A stretch of 64,000 nucleotides of DNA. Source: Cohaesibacter sp. ES.047 (GTDB taxonomy: Bacteria > Pseudomonadota > Alphaproteobacteria > Rhizobiales > Cohaesibacteraceae). This document shows positions 51,784-59,926 of this stretch, in pieces; the stretch's first letter is position 1, and every line of letters begins with the position of its first letter. Below the pieces are notes generated by a model. The model worked only from the letters and a program-made list of their open reading frames with translations, made no database searches and was not told the origin of the DNA. The stretch is taken from the NCBI RefSeq assembly GCF_900215505.1, contig NZ_LT907844.1, positions 3,302,001-3,366,000 of the forward strand. Direction: 5' to 3'. The position numbers were made by a program, and so were the translations under genes.

Positions 51784-54700
51784 ATGACCACACTTGTCCT
51801 CAAATCTGCGGGCAGCCTAATCGGTGGCGCACTCTTTGGTCCCTTTGGCGCACTGATCGGTGGGGCTTTGGGAGCCGGAGTAGGCTACTCCATCGATCAA
51901 TCGCTGTTCGGTGAAAGTCGCTCGGTCAAGGGTCCCCGTCTGTCGGACTTGAAGGTTCAGACGTCCACCGAGGGTAGCCCGATTGCGCGTATTTATGGCC
52001 GCACAAGGCTGACAGGTGAACTTATCTGGGCCACTGACTATGTCGAAAGGGTGACTGTACGCGAGCAGAAGACGGGTGCCTCGAAAGGGAGTAGCAGCAG
52101 CAAGGCGACAACCACCACATACAGTTACTATGCCAATTTTGCGGTCGGCCTGTGTGAAGGCCGGATCGCGCATGTGGGGCGCATTTGGGCGAACGGCAAA
52201 GAGTTGGATCTCAGGGATGTGGCCTACCGCGTCTATCTCGGCACCGAAGAGCAACTGCCTGACAGTCTGATCGAGGCGAAGGAAGGCTCGGAAAACAGCC
52301 CGGCTTATCGCGGTCTTGCCTATGTTGTGTTTGAAGAGCTTCCCCTTGACGCTTTTGGCAATCGCATTCCTCAGCTCAGTTTTGAGGTCATCCGAAGTGT
52401 CGGAGAGACCGAGGCAAACATCAAGTCTATGGTCATGATCCCCGGCGCCACAGAATTTGGCTATGATACTGAGGAAGTGTCGCGTGAAGGTTCCGAAGGA
52501 CAATGGTTGACCGAGAACCGACATACTTTCGAGGGCGACACGGATTTTATTGCCTCTCTTGATCATCTCACGGCGCTGTGCCCCAACCTCGAACGCGTTG
52601 CATTGGTGGTTAGTTGGTTTGGTAGCGATCTCAGGGCAGGTGAGTGCGGCATCCGTCCCTGTGTGGACGCTTCTTCAAAGCCCACGAAAGGCGGAAGCTG
52701 GTCGGTGGCCGGACTTGATCGATCTCAAGCCAAGCTGCTCAGCCTCATAGATGGTCGGCCAGCGTATGGTGGCACGCCTTCGGACAATTCTGTCAAGAAT
52801 GCCATTGCAGCCATCAAGGCCAAGGGGCTTGAGGTTGTCCTTTATCCGTTTGTGATGATGGATATTCCTGACAACAATGGTCTGCCGGATCCCTACGGAA
52901 ATTTGGAACAGTCACCCTATCCCTGGCGTGGGCATATCACGTGCGATCCGGCAACAGGGCAGCCGGAGACAGCTGATCTGACCGCCAGTGCTGCAGCTCA
53001 GATATCAGATTTCTACTCGGGCACTGCGTGGAACTACCGTGATTTCATTCGTCACTACGCAAACCTTGCGAAATCCGCCGGAGGTGTCGATGCTTTCCTG
53101 ATCGGTTCCGAACTCGTAGGACTGACAACTGTGCGCGATGAGACGGGCGCTTATCCGTTTGTTGGCCATTTGAAGACCCTCGCAAGCGACGTGCGCGCAA
53201 TAGTCGGGCCAGATTGCAAGCTAACCTATGGAGCGGATTGGACAGAATACTTTGGTCACCAGCCAAGCAATGAGAGCGGATTTGTCCGTTATCATCTGGA
53301 CCCTTTGTGGGCAGACGAAAACATTGATGCTGTTGGTATCGACAATTACATGCCCCTGTCGGACTGGCGAGCGACGGGCAGCCAGCTCGATCAGGAGCTG
53401 AGTGACACAGGGCTTGAGCTGGACTATCTGAAAGGCAATATCGCTGGCGGGGAAGGATATGATTGGTATTATGCCAACCAAGAGGACCGGGCGCAGCAAA
53501 ACCGCACAGAGATCACGGACGGCTCAGCGGGCAAGCCATGGGTCTTCCGTTACAAGGATATCCGAAATTGGTGGTCCAACGAGCATTATGATCGGGACGG
53601 CGGTTTCGAGCAGGACGTGCCTACCGAATGGATACCGCAATCCAAACCCATCTGGTTTACAGAATTGGGTTGCCCCGCCGTCCATCTTGGCCCAAATCAG
53701 CCCAATCGATTTCCCGATCCCAAATCCGCCGAAAGCGGATTGCCCTATTATTCTTCGGGGGCTCGGGACGATAGTGCACAAAGAGCTCTGATTGACGCCA
53801 TTCTTGGTTATTGGGCGGATGAGGTCGGCACCTCCAATCCGGTTTCGTCAGAATATGGCGGGCCCATGGTGGATCCGGATCGAATGTTTCTTTGGGCTTG
53901 GGATGCGCGCCCCTTTCCGACATTTCCTGTCGATTTGGATACCTGGTCCGATGGCGAGAGTTGGCATCGGGGCCATTGGCTCACCGGGCGTCTGGGTAAC
54001 GCGCCGATTGAAGGTGTCATCCGCAACGTTCTGTCAGACTACGGTCTTGATGCTCCTGATATCCGATCCGCGCTACCGGTGATTGACGGCTTCGTTCTTG
54101 ATCGGCGTATGTCTGCCCGTGCTGCTCTTGAAAGCCTTTGTGAAGGCTTCGGGATTGCCTTCACTGTACGCGGAGGAACCTTGTCCTTCTCTTCCAAGGT
54201 GAGGCGATCTGTCCTGAGCATTGACGAAGACGATCTTGCCGAAGAAGCCGAAAAGGCACTTATCGAAAAGCAGGCCCGCGCCTGGGAGGATATGTCTGCC
54301 AGCGTCACCATGTCGTTCAACGACATCTTTCTGGACTACAGACAATCGGTGGCTCGCTATGAACAACCTGCCGCGCGGACACGGCAGGACAGCTCACTAT
54401 CTCTTGCAGCAATCTCCTCTCAGCCCATTATGGAAAATGTCGCAAAAGACTGGCTGCGCACGCAGACTTTTGCTCGCCATTCCGTGCAGTTTTCGCTGCC
54501 ACCGTCCTTCATGGCTATTGAGCCCGGAGACGTGATATCGCTCTCTGAAGGACAGATAGGCCACACCTATCGCATTGATGAGATTGAAGAGGGTGGCTTG
54601 CGTCATGTAACAGCAACGCTGTGCGCACCCCGGAACGCTCCGCAGATCACGCCCCGTGTTCGAACCGGCAAAGTGGTTGTTCCAGATATCATTATTCCTG

Positions 54701-55665
54701 TCCTCGAAAGTCTGGATCTGCCGATCCTGCCGGGAATGACAGATTATCCACATGCGCCCTATCTGGCGGTCTACTCCAAGCCTTGGAAATCCGGTTTCGC
54801 GCTCTATTCAGGCAATGGCGACCGTGGTTTTGCCTATCGCCAGTCTATTGATGTCCCTGCTGTCATGGGAGAACTGCTCACCGAGCTTCCTGGCCACAAC
54901 AGCTATGTTGTTGACCGCACGACAACCTTGGATATTGAGCTTCTGGGCGGGGATCTGTCGAGTGTCGAAATGGAGGCTCTCTTCGCGGGCGCCAACGCTG
55001 CAGCCGTTCAGGCCAGCAATGGTAACTGGGAGGTTTTCCAATTCCAGACCGTTGAATTGTTTGGTGCCAACAAATGGCGTCTCGAAGGTTTGCTGCGGGG
55101 AGCTCTGGGGACGGAAGCCTCTGCGATATCAGGCGCCAAGGTCGGTGCACGCTTCATCTTGTTGGACTCCGCAATCGCATCCCTGCATGTGGAGGTGAGC
55201 CAACTGCGGAAGGACCTGCCCCACAGGGCTGTCCGATCTGGCGCTGGTCTTTCTGACCCGTCGAACCTCGATGTCGCCATCGCAGTTCCGGGGCGCGGTT
55301 TGCGACCCCTATCTCCTGTGCATTTGCGCATCAGGCGACAGAACAGCGGCGCAGTCAGCTTTAGCTGGATCCGGAGAGATCGGATTGATGCTGATAGTTG
55401 GGTTGGAAGTGCAACTCCCATGAGCGAAGCATCCGAGCGCTACGAAGTCACGATCCTGACTGCCGACGGGGTAACACTCATAAGGCAGATCGAAGTGGCG
55501 GAGCCACAGTGGACATATTCATCCGTAGATCAGGTCAGTGACAATCTCGTTTCACTGGAAGCCTTCACCGTGACTATCGCCCAGATCAGTCAGAAGCTCG
55601 GACCTGGCGACCCGCTTTCGCGTCGAATCGACCGTGCTAGCGGCATGATCAGCGACGCTGCCTGA
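51784..55665 (+). CDS. GTA host-specificity/baseplate megatron protein (g15)
   Basis: The 1293-residue multidomain protein forms the tail-tip baseplate. A glycine-rich hydrophobic N-terminus (ALIGGALGAGVGYSID) resembles a membrane-interacting segment. A hub domain follows (SDLKVQTSTEGSPIARIYGR). A TIM-barrel glycosidase-like domain lies at about 290-700 (VDAFLIGSELVGLTTVRDET, IDAVGIDNYMPLSDWRATGS, IWFTELGCPAV). A phage-tail domain with FGIAFTVRGGTLSFSS comes next, then FnIII-like C-terminal parts. Whether the glycosidase site is active is not clear. It is full length. Confidence 0.93.
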   Translation: MTTLVLKSAGSLIGGALFGPFGALIGGALGAGVGYSIDQSLFGESRSVKGPRLSDLKVQTSTEGSPIARIYGRTRLTGELIWATDYVERVTVREQKTGASKGSSSSKATTTTYSYYANFAVGLCEGRIAHVGRIWANGKELDLRDVAYRVYLGTEEQLPDSLIEAKEGSENSPAYRGLAYVVFEELPLDAFGNRIPQLSFEVIRSVGETEANIKSMVMIPGATEFGYDTEEVSREGSEGQWLTENRHTFEGDTDFIASLDHLTALCPNLERVALVVSWFGSDLRAGECGIRPCVDASSKPTKGGSWSVAGLDRSQAKLLSLIDGRPAYGGTPSDNSVKNAIAAIKAKGLEVVLYPFVMMDIPDNNGLPDPYGNLEQSPYPWRGHITCDPATGQPETADLTASAAAQISDFYSGTAWNYRDFIRHYANLAKSAGGVDAFLIGSELVGLTTVRDETGAYPFVGHLKTLASDVRAIVGPDCKLTYGADWTEYFGHQPSNESGFVRYHLDPLWADENIDAVGIDNYMPLSDWRATGSQLDQELSDTGLELDYLKGNIAGGEGYDWYYANQEDRAQQNRTEITDGSAGKPWVFRYKDIRNWWSNEHYDRDGGFEQDVPTEWIPQSKPIWFTELGCPAVHLGPNQPNRFPDPKSAESGLPYYSSGARDDSAQRALIDAILGYWADEVGTSNPVSSEYGGPMVDPDRMFLWAWDARPFPTFPVDLDTWSDGESWHRGHWLTGRLGNAPIEGVIRNVLSDYGLDAPDIRSALPVIDGFVLDRRMSARAALESLCEGFGIAFTVRGGTLSFSSKVRRSVLSIDEDDLAEEAEKALIEKQARAWEDMSASVTMSFNDIFLDYRQSVARYEQPAARTRQDSSLSLAAISSQPIMENVAKDWLRTQTFARHSVQFSLPPSFMAIEPGDVISLSEGQIGHTYRIDEIEEGGLRHVTATLCAPRNAPQITPRVRTGKVVVPDIIIPVLESLDLPILPGMTDYPHAPYLAVYSKPWKSGFALYSGNGDRGFAYRQSIDVPAVMGELLTELPGHNSYVVDRTTTLDIELLGGDLSSVEMEALFAGANAAAVQASNGNWEVFQFQTVELFGANKWRLEGLLRGALGTEASAISGAKVGARFILLDSAIASLHVEVSQLRKDLPHRAVRSGAGLSDPSNLDVAIAVPGRGLRPLSPVHLRIRRQNSGAVSFSWIRRDRIDADSWVGSATPMSEASERYEVTILTADGVTLIRQIEVAEPQWTYSSVDQVSDNLVSLEAFTVTIAQISQKLGPGDPLSRRIDRASGMISDAA

Positions 55666-55721
55666 TCAGCAGAATAAACCCAATATTTCAAAATAAGGCC
55701 AACCACGAAAGGAACACAAAC

Positions 55722-55931
55722 ATGACGTTTGCAACTTCCGAAAGCAAACCCGCTTGGGAGTCCAAGGTCAATTGGACGCAGATCATCTCCGTGATCGCAA
55801 TGGGACTGACCATGTTCGGGGTTGATCTCGATCCGGACCTTCAGGCAAGGCTCGCTGTGGCAATTTCGAGTCTCGCGGGGGCCGCCACCATCATCTGGCG
55901 GACCTGGTTTACAACCAAAAAGCTGAAGTAG
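55722..55931 (+). CDS. Small holin-like membrane protein
   Basis: The 69-residue protein has two hydrophobic stretches (QIISVIAMGLTMFGVDL, and LAVAISSLAGAATIIWRTWF) and a basic tail (TTKKLK), a size and pattern common among phage holins. AAAGGAACACAAAC precedes the ATG. It lies 56 bases after g15. Holin activity is inferred from size, topology and position only. Confidence 0.65.
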   Translation: MTFATSESKPAWESKVNWTQIISVIAMGLTMFGVDLDPDLQARLAVAISSLAGAATIIWRTWFTTKKLK

Positions 55932-55936
55932 GTCGG

Positions 55937-56212
55937 ATGAGAGTGCTTCTCCTGCTTCTCGGTATCATGGCGAAGCTGGCTCCGTTGCTGGCTTCGCTGT
56001 TTGGACCGAAACATAAAAGATACTCAGCTCAGGCGGATAAGCCGTTCGAGACCGTGGCTAGATCGACAGAGAGTGACCTTGAACGTGCCGCGAGGGTGAA
56101 ATGGCACGTGCGTGAGGAAGACAATGAAAACCTGGGTGAAGAGCGTTGCGACGATGATTCTGCTCCTGACGCTGAATGCCTGCGCATTTCTGACGGATAC
56201 CGCAGAGACTGA
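55937..56212 (+). CDS. Small anchored protein, i-spanin-like candidate
   Basis: The 91-residue protein has an N-terminal hydrophobic anchor (VLLLLLGIMAKLAPLLASLF), a basic patch and a charged, probably helical remainder (ARSTESDLERAARVKWHVRE). It begins 5 bases after the holin-like gene. The following lipoprotein gene starts inside it in another frame, as Rz1 does in Rz. I call it an inner-membrane spanin candidate only on this layout. Confidence 0.5.
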   Translation: MRVLLLLLGIMAKLAPLLASLFGPKHKRYSAQADKPFETVARSTESDLERAARVKWHVREEDNENLGEERCDDDSAPDAECLRISDGYRRD

Positions 56213-56384
56213 AACATCGATCAGGCCTACACGGCATCAGGCCAAGCAATTCTCAAGCGAAGGTCGTCTTGCTGCGTGCCTTCTTTTTGACCCAATTAGC
56301 TGGTCAAGCCATGATACAGATCAGACGATTATCAAGGTGAAACAATACAATAAAGCCCTTGAACTGTACTGTAAGTCTTTGTAA
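56124..56384 (+). CDS. Small lipoprotein, o-spanin/lysis-module-like
   Basis: The 86-residue protein has a lipoprotein signal (VKSVATMILLLTLNAC, lipobox LNAC). Its C-terminal ISWSSHDTDQTIIKVKQYNK resembles the end of small proteins I know from phage lysis modules. It overlaps the previous gene by 89 bases in a different frame. AGGAAG precedes the ATG at 56124. An outer-membrane spanin role is inference. Confidence 0.6.
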   Translation: MKTWVKSVATMILLLTLNACAFLTDTAETETSIRPTRHQAKQFSSEGRLAACLLFDPISWSSHDTDQTIIKVKQYNKALELYCKSL

Positions 56385-56392
56385 TTAAGAGA

Positions 56393-56426
56393 CTATCGGA
56401 CTTCTTGACAGTCCGTAGGGCCTTTT
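56393..56426 (+). terminator. Probable terminator after the GTA/lysis genes
   Basis: CTA-T-CGGACT and AGTCCG-T-TAG pair around a 7-nt loop, followed after GGGCC by four T residues. It is weaker than other terminators in the window. Confidence 0.5.
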
Positions 56427-56485
56427 GTAACCCGGGCAGATTGATGTTCATCTTCAGTTCAGTGACTGCCCTCTAAATTATCAGT

Positions 56486-56812
56486 ATGACGAACCAGACC
56501 AACATGACAACAAGATTTGCCTTGGTCTCGATAGTTGTTTTCTTTTCCATCTTCATAAATGGAGCGGCGGCGGCACAATGCCTGTCGTCTGCTGAAACCA
56601 GATCGGCGATCGAGCAAGGTCACGCACAGCATCTGGCTGCGATCAAGGTCGCGGCGAGCAAAGCCGTGCGCGGTGATGTGGTCAAGGCCAACCTCTGCAG
56701 GAGTGGGGCTGGGCTGGTCTATGAGTTGGTCACACTCTCGCGCGAGGGAGCTGTCGCCCGCATCACGCTTGATGCAAAATCGGGTAGAGTATTGTCGAAA
56801 GGAGGCGGATGA
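56486..56812 (+). CDS. Small periplasmic PepSY-like protein, FeuN-like
   Basis: The 108-residue protein has a signal peptide (FALVSIVVFFSIFINGAAAA). Its short mature part ends in GLVYELVTLSREGAVARITL and DAKSGRVLS, a PepSY-like hairpin. It lies directly upstream of a FeuP/FeuQ-like pair. In Sinorhizobium meliloti the small periplasmic protein FeuN inhibits the FeuQ kinase and is encoded beside feuPQ, so this is the likely counterpart by position and type. An ATG at 56504 is an alternative start. Confidence 0.7.
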   Translation: MTNQTNMTTRFALVSIVVFFSIFINGAAAAQCLSSAETRSAIEQGHAQHLAAIKVAASKAVRGDVVKANLCRSGAGLVYELVTLSREGAVARITLDAKSGRVLSKGGG

Positions 56813-56880
56813 TGACATCGCCCTCTCGCCGGCAATGGGCACGGTTGTTCGAAAATAAAAACTAATCTGGGAATCTTGGA

Positions 56881-57546
56881 ATGCGAATACTGATCGTGGA
56901 AGACGAAGTGGATTTGAACCGCCAATTGAAGGAAGAGATGGAAGAAAACGGCTATGTTGTCGATTGTTCGTTCGATGGCGAAGAAGGCCACTTCCTGGGC
57001 GATACCGAACCATACGATGCGGTTATCCTCGATATAGGTCTACCCAAGATGGATGGCATCAGTGTCCTCGAGGCATGGCGTCGTGAGGGCAAAACAATGC
57101 CCGTGTTGATTCTGACAGCCCGTGATCGATGGAGCGACAAGGTGCAGGGAATTGACGCTGGCGCAGATGATTATGTCGCCAAGCCCTTCCATATGGAAGA
57201 AGTGGTGGCGCGTATGCGCGCTCTGATGCGTCGGTCGGCCGGCTTGGCCTCCAATGAGATCACATGTGGGCCTATTCGCCTTGATGCGCGCTCTGGCCGC
57301 GTCAGCGTCGATGGTCAGGCGCTCAAGCTCACCTCCCACGAATACCGTCTTCTGTCCTATCTCATGCACCATCAAGGCAAGACCATCTCTAGAACCGAGC
57401 TTGTCGAGCATCTGTATGATCAGGATTTTGACCGAGATTCCAATACTATAGAAGTGTTTATTGGTCGATTGCGCAAAAAGCTTGGGGTGGATGTCATCCA
57501 AACGGTGCGCGGACTTGGCTACAACATGGTCGCCCCAGAAAAGTAG
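56881..57546 (+). CDS. feuP: OmpR-family response regulator, FeuP-like
   Basis: The 221-residue regulator has a receiver domain with the acidic pocket (VEDE) and phospho-acceptor D51 in AVILDIGLPKMDG, then T and K in LILTARDR and DDYVAKPFH. The C-terminal winged helix has LTSHEYRLLSYLMHHQGKTI and SNTIEVFIGRLRKKLG. In rhizobia FeuP controls envelope functions such as cyclic glucan export under low osmolarity. The name rests on its place beside FeuQ-like and ccm genes; PhoP-type regulators are close relatives. Confidence 0.85.
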   Translation: MRILIVEDEVDLNRQLKEEMEENGYVVDCSFDGEEGHFLGDTEPYDAVILDIGLPKMDGISVLEAWRREGKTMPVLILTARDRWSDKVQGIDAGADDYVAKPFHMEEVVARMRALMRRSAGLASNEITCGPIRLDARSGRVSVDGQALKLTSHEYRLLSYLMHHQGKTISRTELVEHLYDQDFDRDSNTIEVFIGRLRKKLGVDVIQTVRGLGYNMVAPEK

Positions 57547-57557
57547 AACAATCCGCG

Positions 57558-58967
57558 ATGAAGTCGATAACTCGCTATCTGCTGGTCAATGTGTCTATCT
57601 GGGCGATCGTCATCGCCTTTGGGTCGGGGCTTGTGCTGACACACTTTTTCCGCACCTATGCCGAACAGAGCTTCGATGAGCAGCTTGATATCGTGTTGAA
57701 GATCCTAGTTGGTGAATTGGCTGCGGAACTCGCAACGGGAGAAGAGCTTCAGCCCCCGGGCAATGTTGGTGAGCCTCGTTATGAGTTGCCCCTTTCTGGT
57801 TGGTACTGGACGGTTCAGAGGGAAGGCAGTGATGAAATTCTTCTGGCCTCTCCTTCACTCGTCGGCGGCGTCTTCACGGCTGATGGTTTGGCAGATCGGG
57901 ATGCAAATGGTGTCGGGTTAAACGGTTACGGGACTGGTCCGGAAGGTGAGCGATTGCGTGTTCTGGAGCGCAGGATTTCATTTGCAGACGCAGATCCAAT
58001 TATCTTGCGCATTACGGGTAATGCCGAAGCTCTCGAAGCACAGGTGAGCGCATTTCAGACCAAGGCGTGGCTGATCATGGCTGCTTTTGGGGTCATTCTC
58101 GTTTCCGTCATGCTTGTTCTGATCAGAACGGGTTTGCGCCCTTTGCATATCCTGAGACAACAGGTTCGTGATGTCTCCGAAGGTCAATCTGATCTGATAA
58201 AGGGAGACTACCCAAACGAGGTTTCAGGTCTCGTACATGAAGCCAATCTTCTTATCGAATCCAACAAGGACACATTGGAGCGCGCAAGGACACAGGTCGG
58301 CAATCTCGCTCACGCGCTGAAAACACCTTTGTCGGTGATCATGAATGAAACCAGAGACCTTGATGACCAAAAGGCCAAGCTGGTCAATCAACAATCGGAC
58401 ATCATGCGTGATCAGATCCAGCTCTACCTCGAAAGAGCGAGGATGGCGGCGCGGCGCAACGTCATCGGAACGGTTACCGATCCCGGACCTGTGATCGAGA
58501 AGCTTGTTTCCGTCATGCAGAAGATCCATCCTGCCTTGAACGTAAATCTTCGCGCAGAATCCGAAAAAAACATGCTCTTCAGGGGGGAGGAACAGGATCT
58601 GGAAGAGATGCTTGGCAATCTCGTTGACAATGCATGCAAGTGGGCACAAACGAGCGTCTGCGTGAGTGTTGTTGATGGCTTACCAGATGGTATCGAGAAG
58701 ACGCAAACGGCTTCAGAGGCGCAAGTAACTTGGTTGTCGATCTTGGTGGATGATGATGGTCAGGGGATGAGCGAGACGCAGACGAAGATCGCGTTGGTGC
58801 GTGGACAAAGGCTGGACGAGAGTAAACCCGGAACCGGTTTAGGCCTCTCGATCGTTGATGAATTGGTCGAATTATATGGGGGGCGATTTCAGCTCTCACG
58901 CGCGCCGCTTGGGGGTGTCAGAGCCGTTCTTAGCTTGCCTGCAATTGAAAAACATGACACCCGCTAG
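57558..58967 (+). CDS. feuQ: Sensor histidine kinase, FeuQ-like
   Basis: The 469-residue inner-membrane kinase has membrane helices at about 7-28 and 170-195 flanking a periplasmic sensor of roughly 140 residues. A HAMP-like linker follows (LRPLHILRQQVRDVSEGQSD). Phospho-acceptor H252 lies in NLAHALKTPLSVIMNE, the PhoQ/FeuQ-type H-box with AHALKTPL. The ATPase domain has NLVDNACKWA and GTGLGLSIVDEL. The gene begins 11 bases after feuP. The periplasmic region is the likely partner of the FeuN-like protein. Confidence 0.85.
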   Translation: MKSITRYLLVNVSIWAIVIAFGSGLVLTHFFRTYAEQSFDEQLDIVLKILVGELAAELATGEELQPPGNVGEPRYELPLSGWYWTVQREGSDEILLASPSLVGGVFTADGLADRDANGVGLNGYGTGPEGERLRVLERRISFADADPIILRITGNAEALEAQVSAFQTKAWLIMAAFGVILVSVMLVLIRTGLRPLHILRQQVRDVSEGQSDLIKGDYPNEVSGLVHEANLLIESNKDTLERARTQVGNLAHALKTPLSVIMNETRDLDDQKAKLVNQQSDIMRDQIQLYLERARMAARRNVIGTVTDPGPVIEKLVSVMQKIHPALNVNLRAESEKNMLFRGEEQDLEEMLGNLVDNACKWAQTSVCVSVVDGLPDGIEKTQTASEAQVTWLSILVDDDGQGMSETQTKIALVRGQRLDESKPGTGLGLSIVDELVELYGGRFQLSRAPLGGVRAVLSLPAIEKHDTR

Positions 58968-59270
58968 GCGCTGGCATATAAAACCGGAAGCGAGGCGAGC
59001 GATGAAAGCGAAAGCGTTTGGGAAACAGAGGTAGCTGCATGTGTGAAAAGACCAAGATACGTCAAACTTTCGACATGATCGAACCATATCGCCTATAGTG
59101 GACCAAGCATGTTTTTCATGCACATAGAATTTTTGGGAACCCTTTCAGCTATTCACGCATTAGTTACCTAAAGCGAGAATTCTATCCGGTAAGAAATCCG
59201 AAAAGAACGGGTTCAGGGAATATCAAGTAGCGGTGCCTTGAGGGCTGCTCAAAATAAATAGGGGCTAGTA
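58968..59270. other. Intergenic region after feuQ
   Basis: These 303 bases hold no supported gene. A GGAAC at about 59134 recalls the -35 element of general-stress sigma factor EcfG, but a good CGTT -10 is not at the right distance. Confidence 0.4.
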
Positions 59271-59744
59271 ATGAAAAAGAGCTTGATTGCAGTTGTTGCA
59301 GTAATGGGCGTCGGCTTGGCTGGCTGTCAGGGGACCGGACCGGGGCCGAAGCAGACCATCGGTGGTTTGACCGGCGCTGTTGCTGGCGGTTTGCTGGGAA
59401 ACCAGATCGGAGATGGTGATGGACGCGTAGTGGCGACAGCTGCTGGCGCTGTGATTGGTGCGTTCGTTGGATCTTCCATTGGTAAAATGATGGACGACAA
59501 TGACCGTCGCCTTGCCTATCAGGCGCAGAGCCGCGCCCTCGAATACGGTCGTTCCGGCGCTCCTGTGACCTGGAACAATCCAGACAATGGTCACTATGGT
59601 CAGGTGGTTCCGACGCAGGCATACACCACAAACAATCTGCAATGCCGCGACTATACGCATACGATCTACATTGATGGGCAGCCGCAGACCGCTCGCGGAC
59701 AGGCATGCCGCCAGTCTGATGGTACATGGCGTCCGGTTGGCTAA
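59271..59744 (+). CDS. 17-kDa surface antigen-type lipoprotein
   Basis: The 157-residue outer-membrane lipoprotein has a lipobox LAGC (MKKSLIAVVAVMGVGLAGCQ). Its glycine-zipper region TIGGLTGAVAGGLLGNQIGD, then GAVIGAFVGSSIGKMMDD, is characteristic of the Rickettsia 17-kDa antigen family. The C-terminal domain (CRDYTHTIYIDGQPQTARGQ, then ACRQSDGTW) is the RT0821/Lpp0805-type surface domain. It stands alone, followed by a terminator. Probably structural; exact role unknown. Confidence 0.9.
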   Translation: MKKSLIAVVAVMGVGLAGCQGTGPGPKQTIGGLTGAVAGGLLGNQIGDGDGRVVATAAGAVIGAFVGSSIGKMMDDNDRRLAYQAQSRALEYGRSGAPVTWNNPDNGHYGQVVPTQAYTTNNLQCRDYTHTIYIDGQPQTARGQACRQSDGTWRPVG

Positions 59745-59773
59745 TTTGCCCGACTGAGTACAGTTTTTGCGAC

Positions 59774-59807
59774 AAGGGGATAGCTAGCAACAGCTGTCCC
59801 CTTTTTC
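59774..59807 (+). terminator. Rho-independent terminator of the lipoprotein gene
   Basis: GGGGA and TCCCC with an inner AGCT/AGCT stem are followed by a T run. Confidence 0.8.
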
Positions 59808-59926
59808 TTTTCCTATTTGGTTGTGAGCGTGAATAAGCCAGCCTGAAGATAGAAAATATTAATGGTTTACGAGAGATAAATAAGGGATCGAAAAACTCGA
59901 AAAACAACCTGGTTCAGAGGTGAAGG

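Larger units (their letters stand above)
40708..56384 (+). other. Gene transfer agent-type cluster with lysis-like cassette
   Basis: The genes run in one direction in the order known from the Rhodobacter capsulatus GTA: terminases, portal, g3.5, protease, capsid, connectors, tail, hub, peptidase, megatron. Integrase, repressor, replication and tail-fibre genes are absent, and the cluster is about 15 kb. The reading frames are all intact, which suggests maintained function. Small membrane and lipoprotein genes at the 3' end look like a lysis cassette. Confidence 0.85.

Noticed and set aside
40708-56384. Reading the phage-like cluster as an ordinary prophage
   Set aside because: No integrase, repressor, replication gene or attachment-site repeats are visible, and the gene order matches the GTA type.
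59134-59160. Possible EcfG general-stress promoter before the 17-kDa lipoprotein gene
   Set aside because: GGAAC is present, but no CGTT element follows at the required 16-18 bases.
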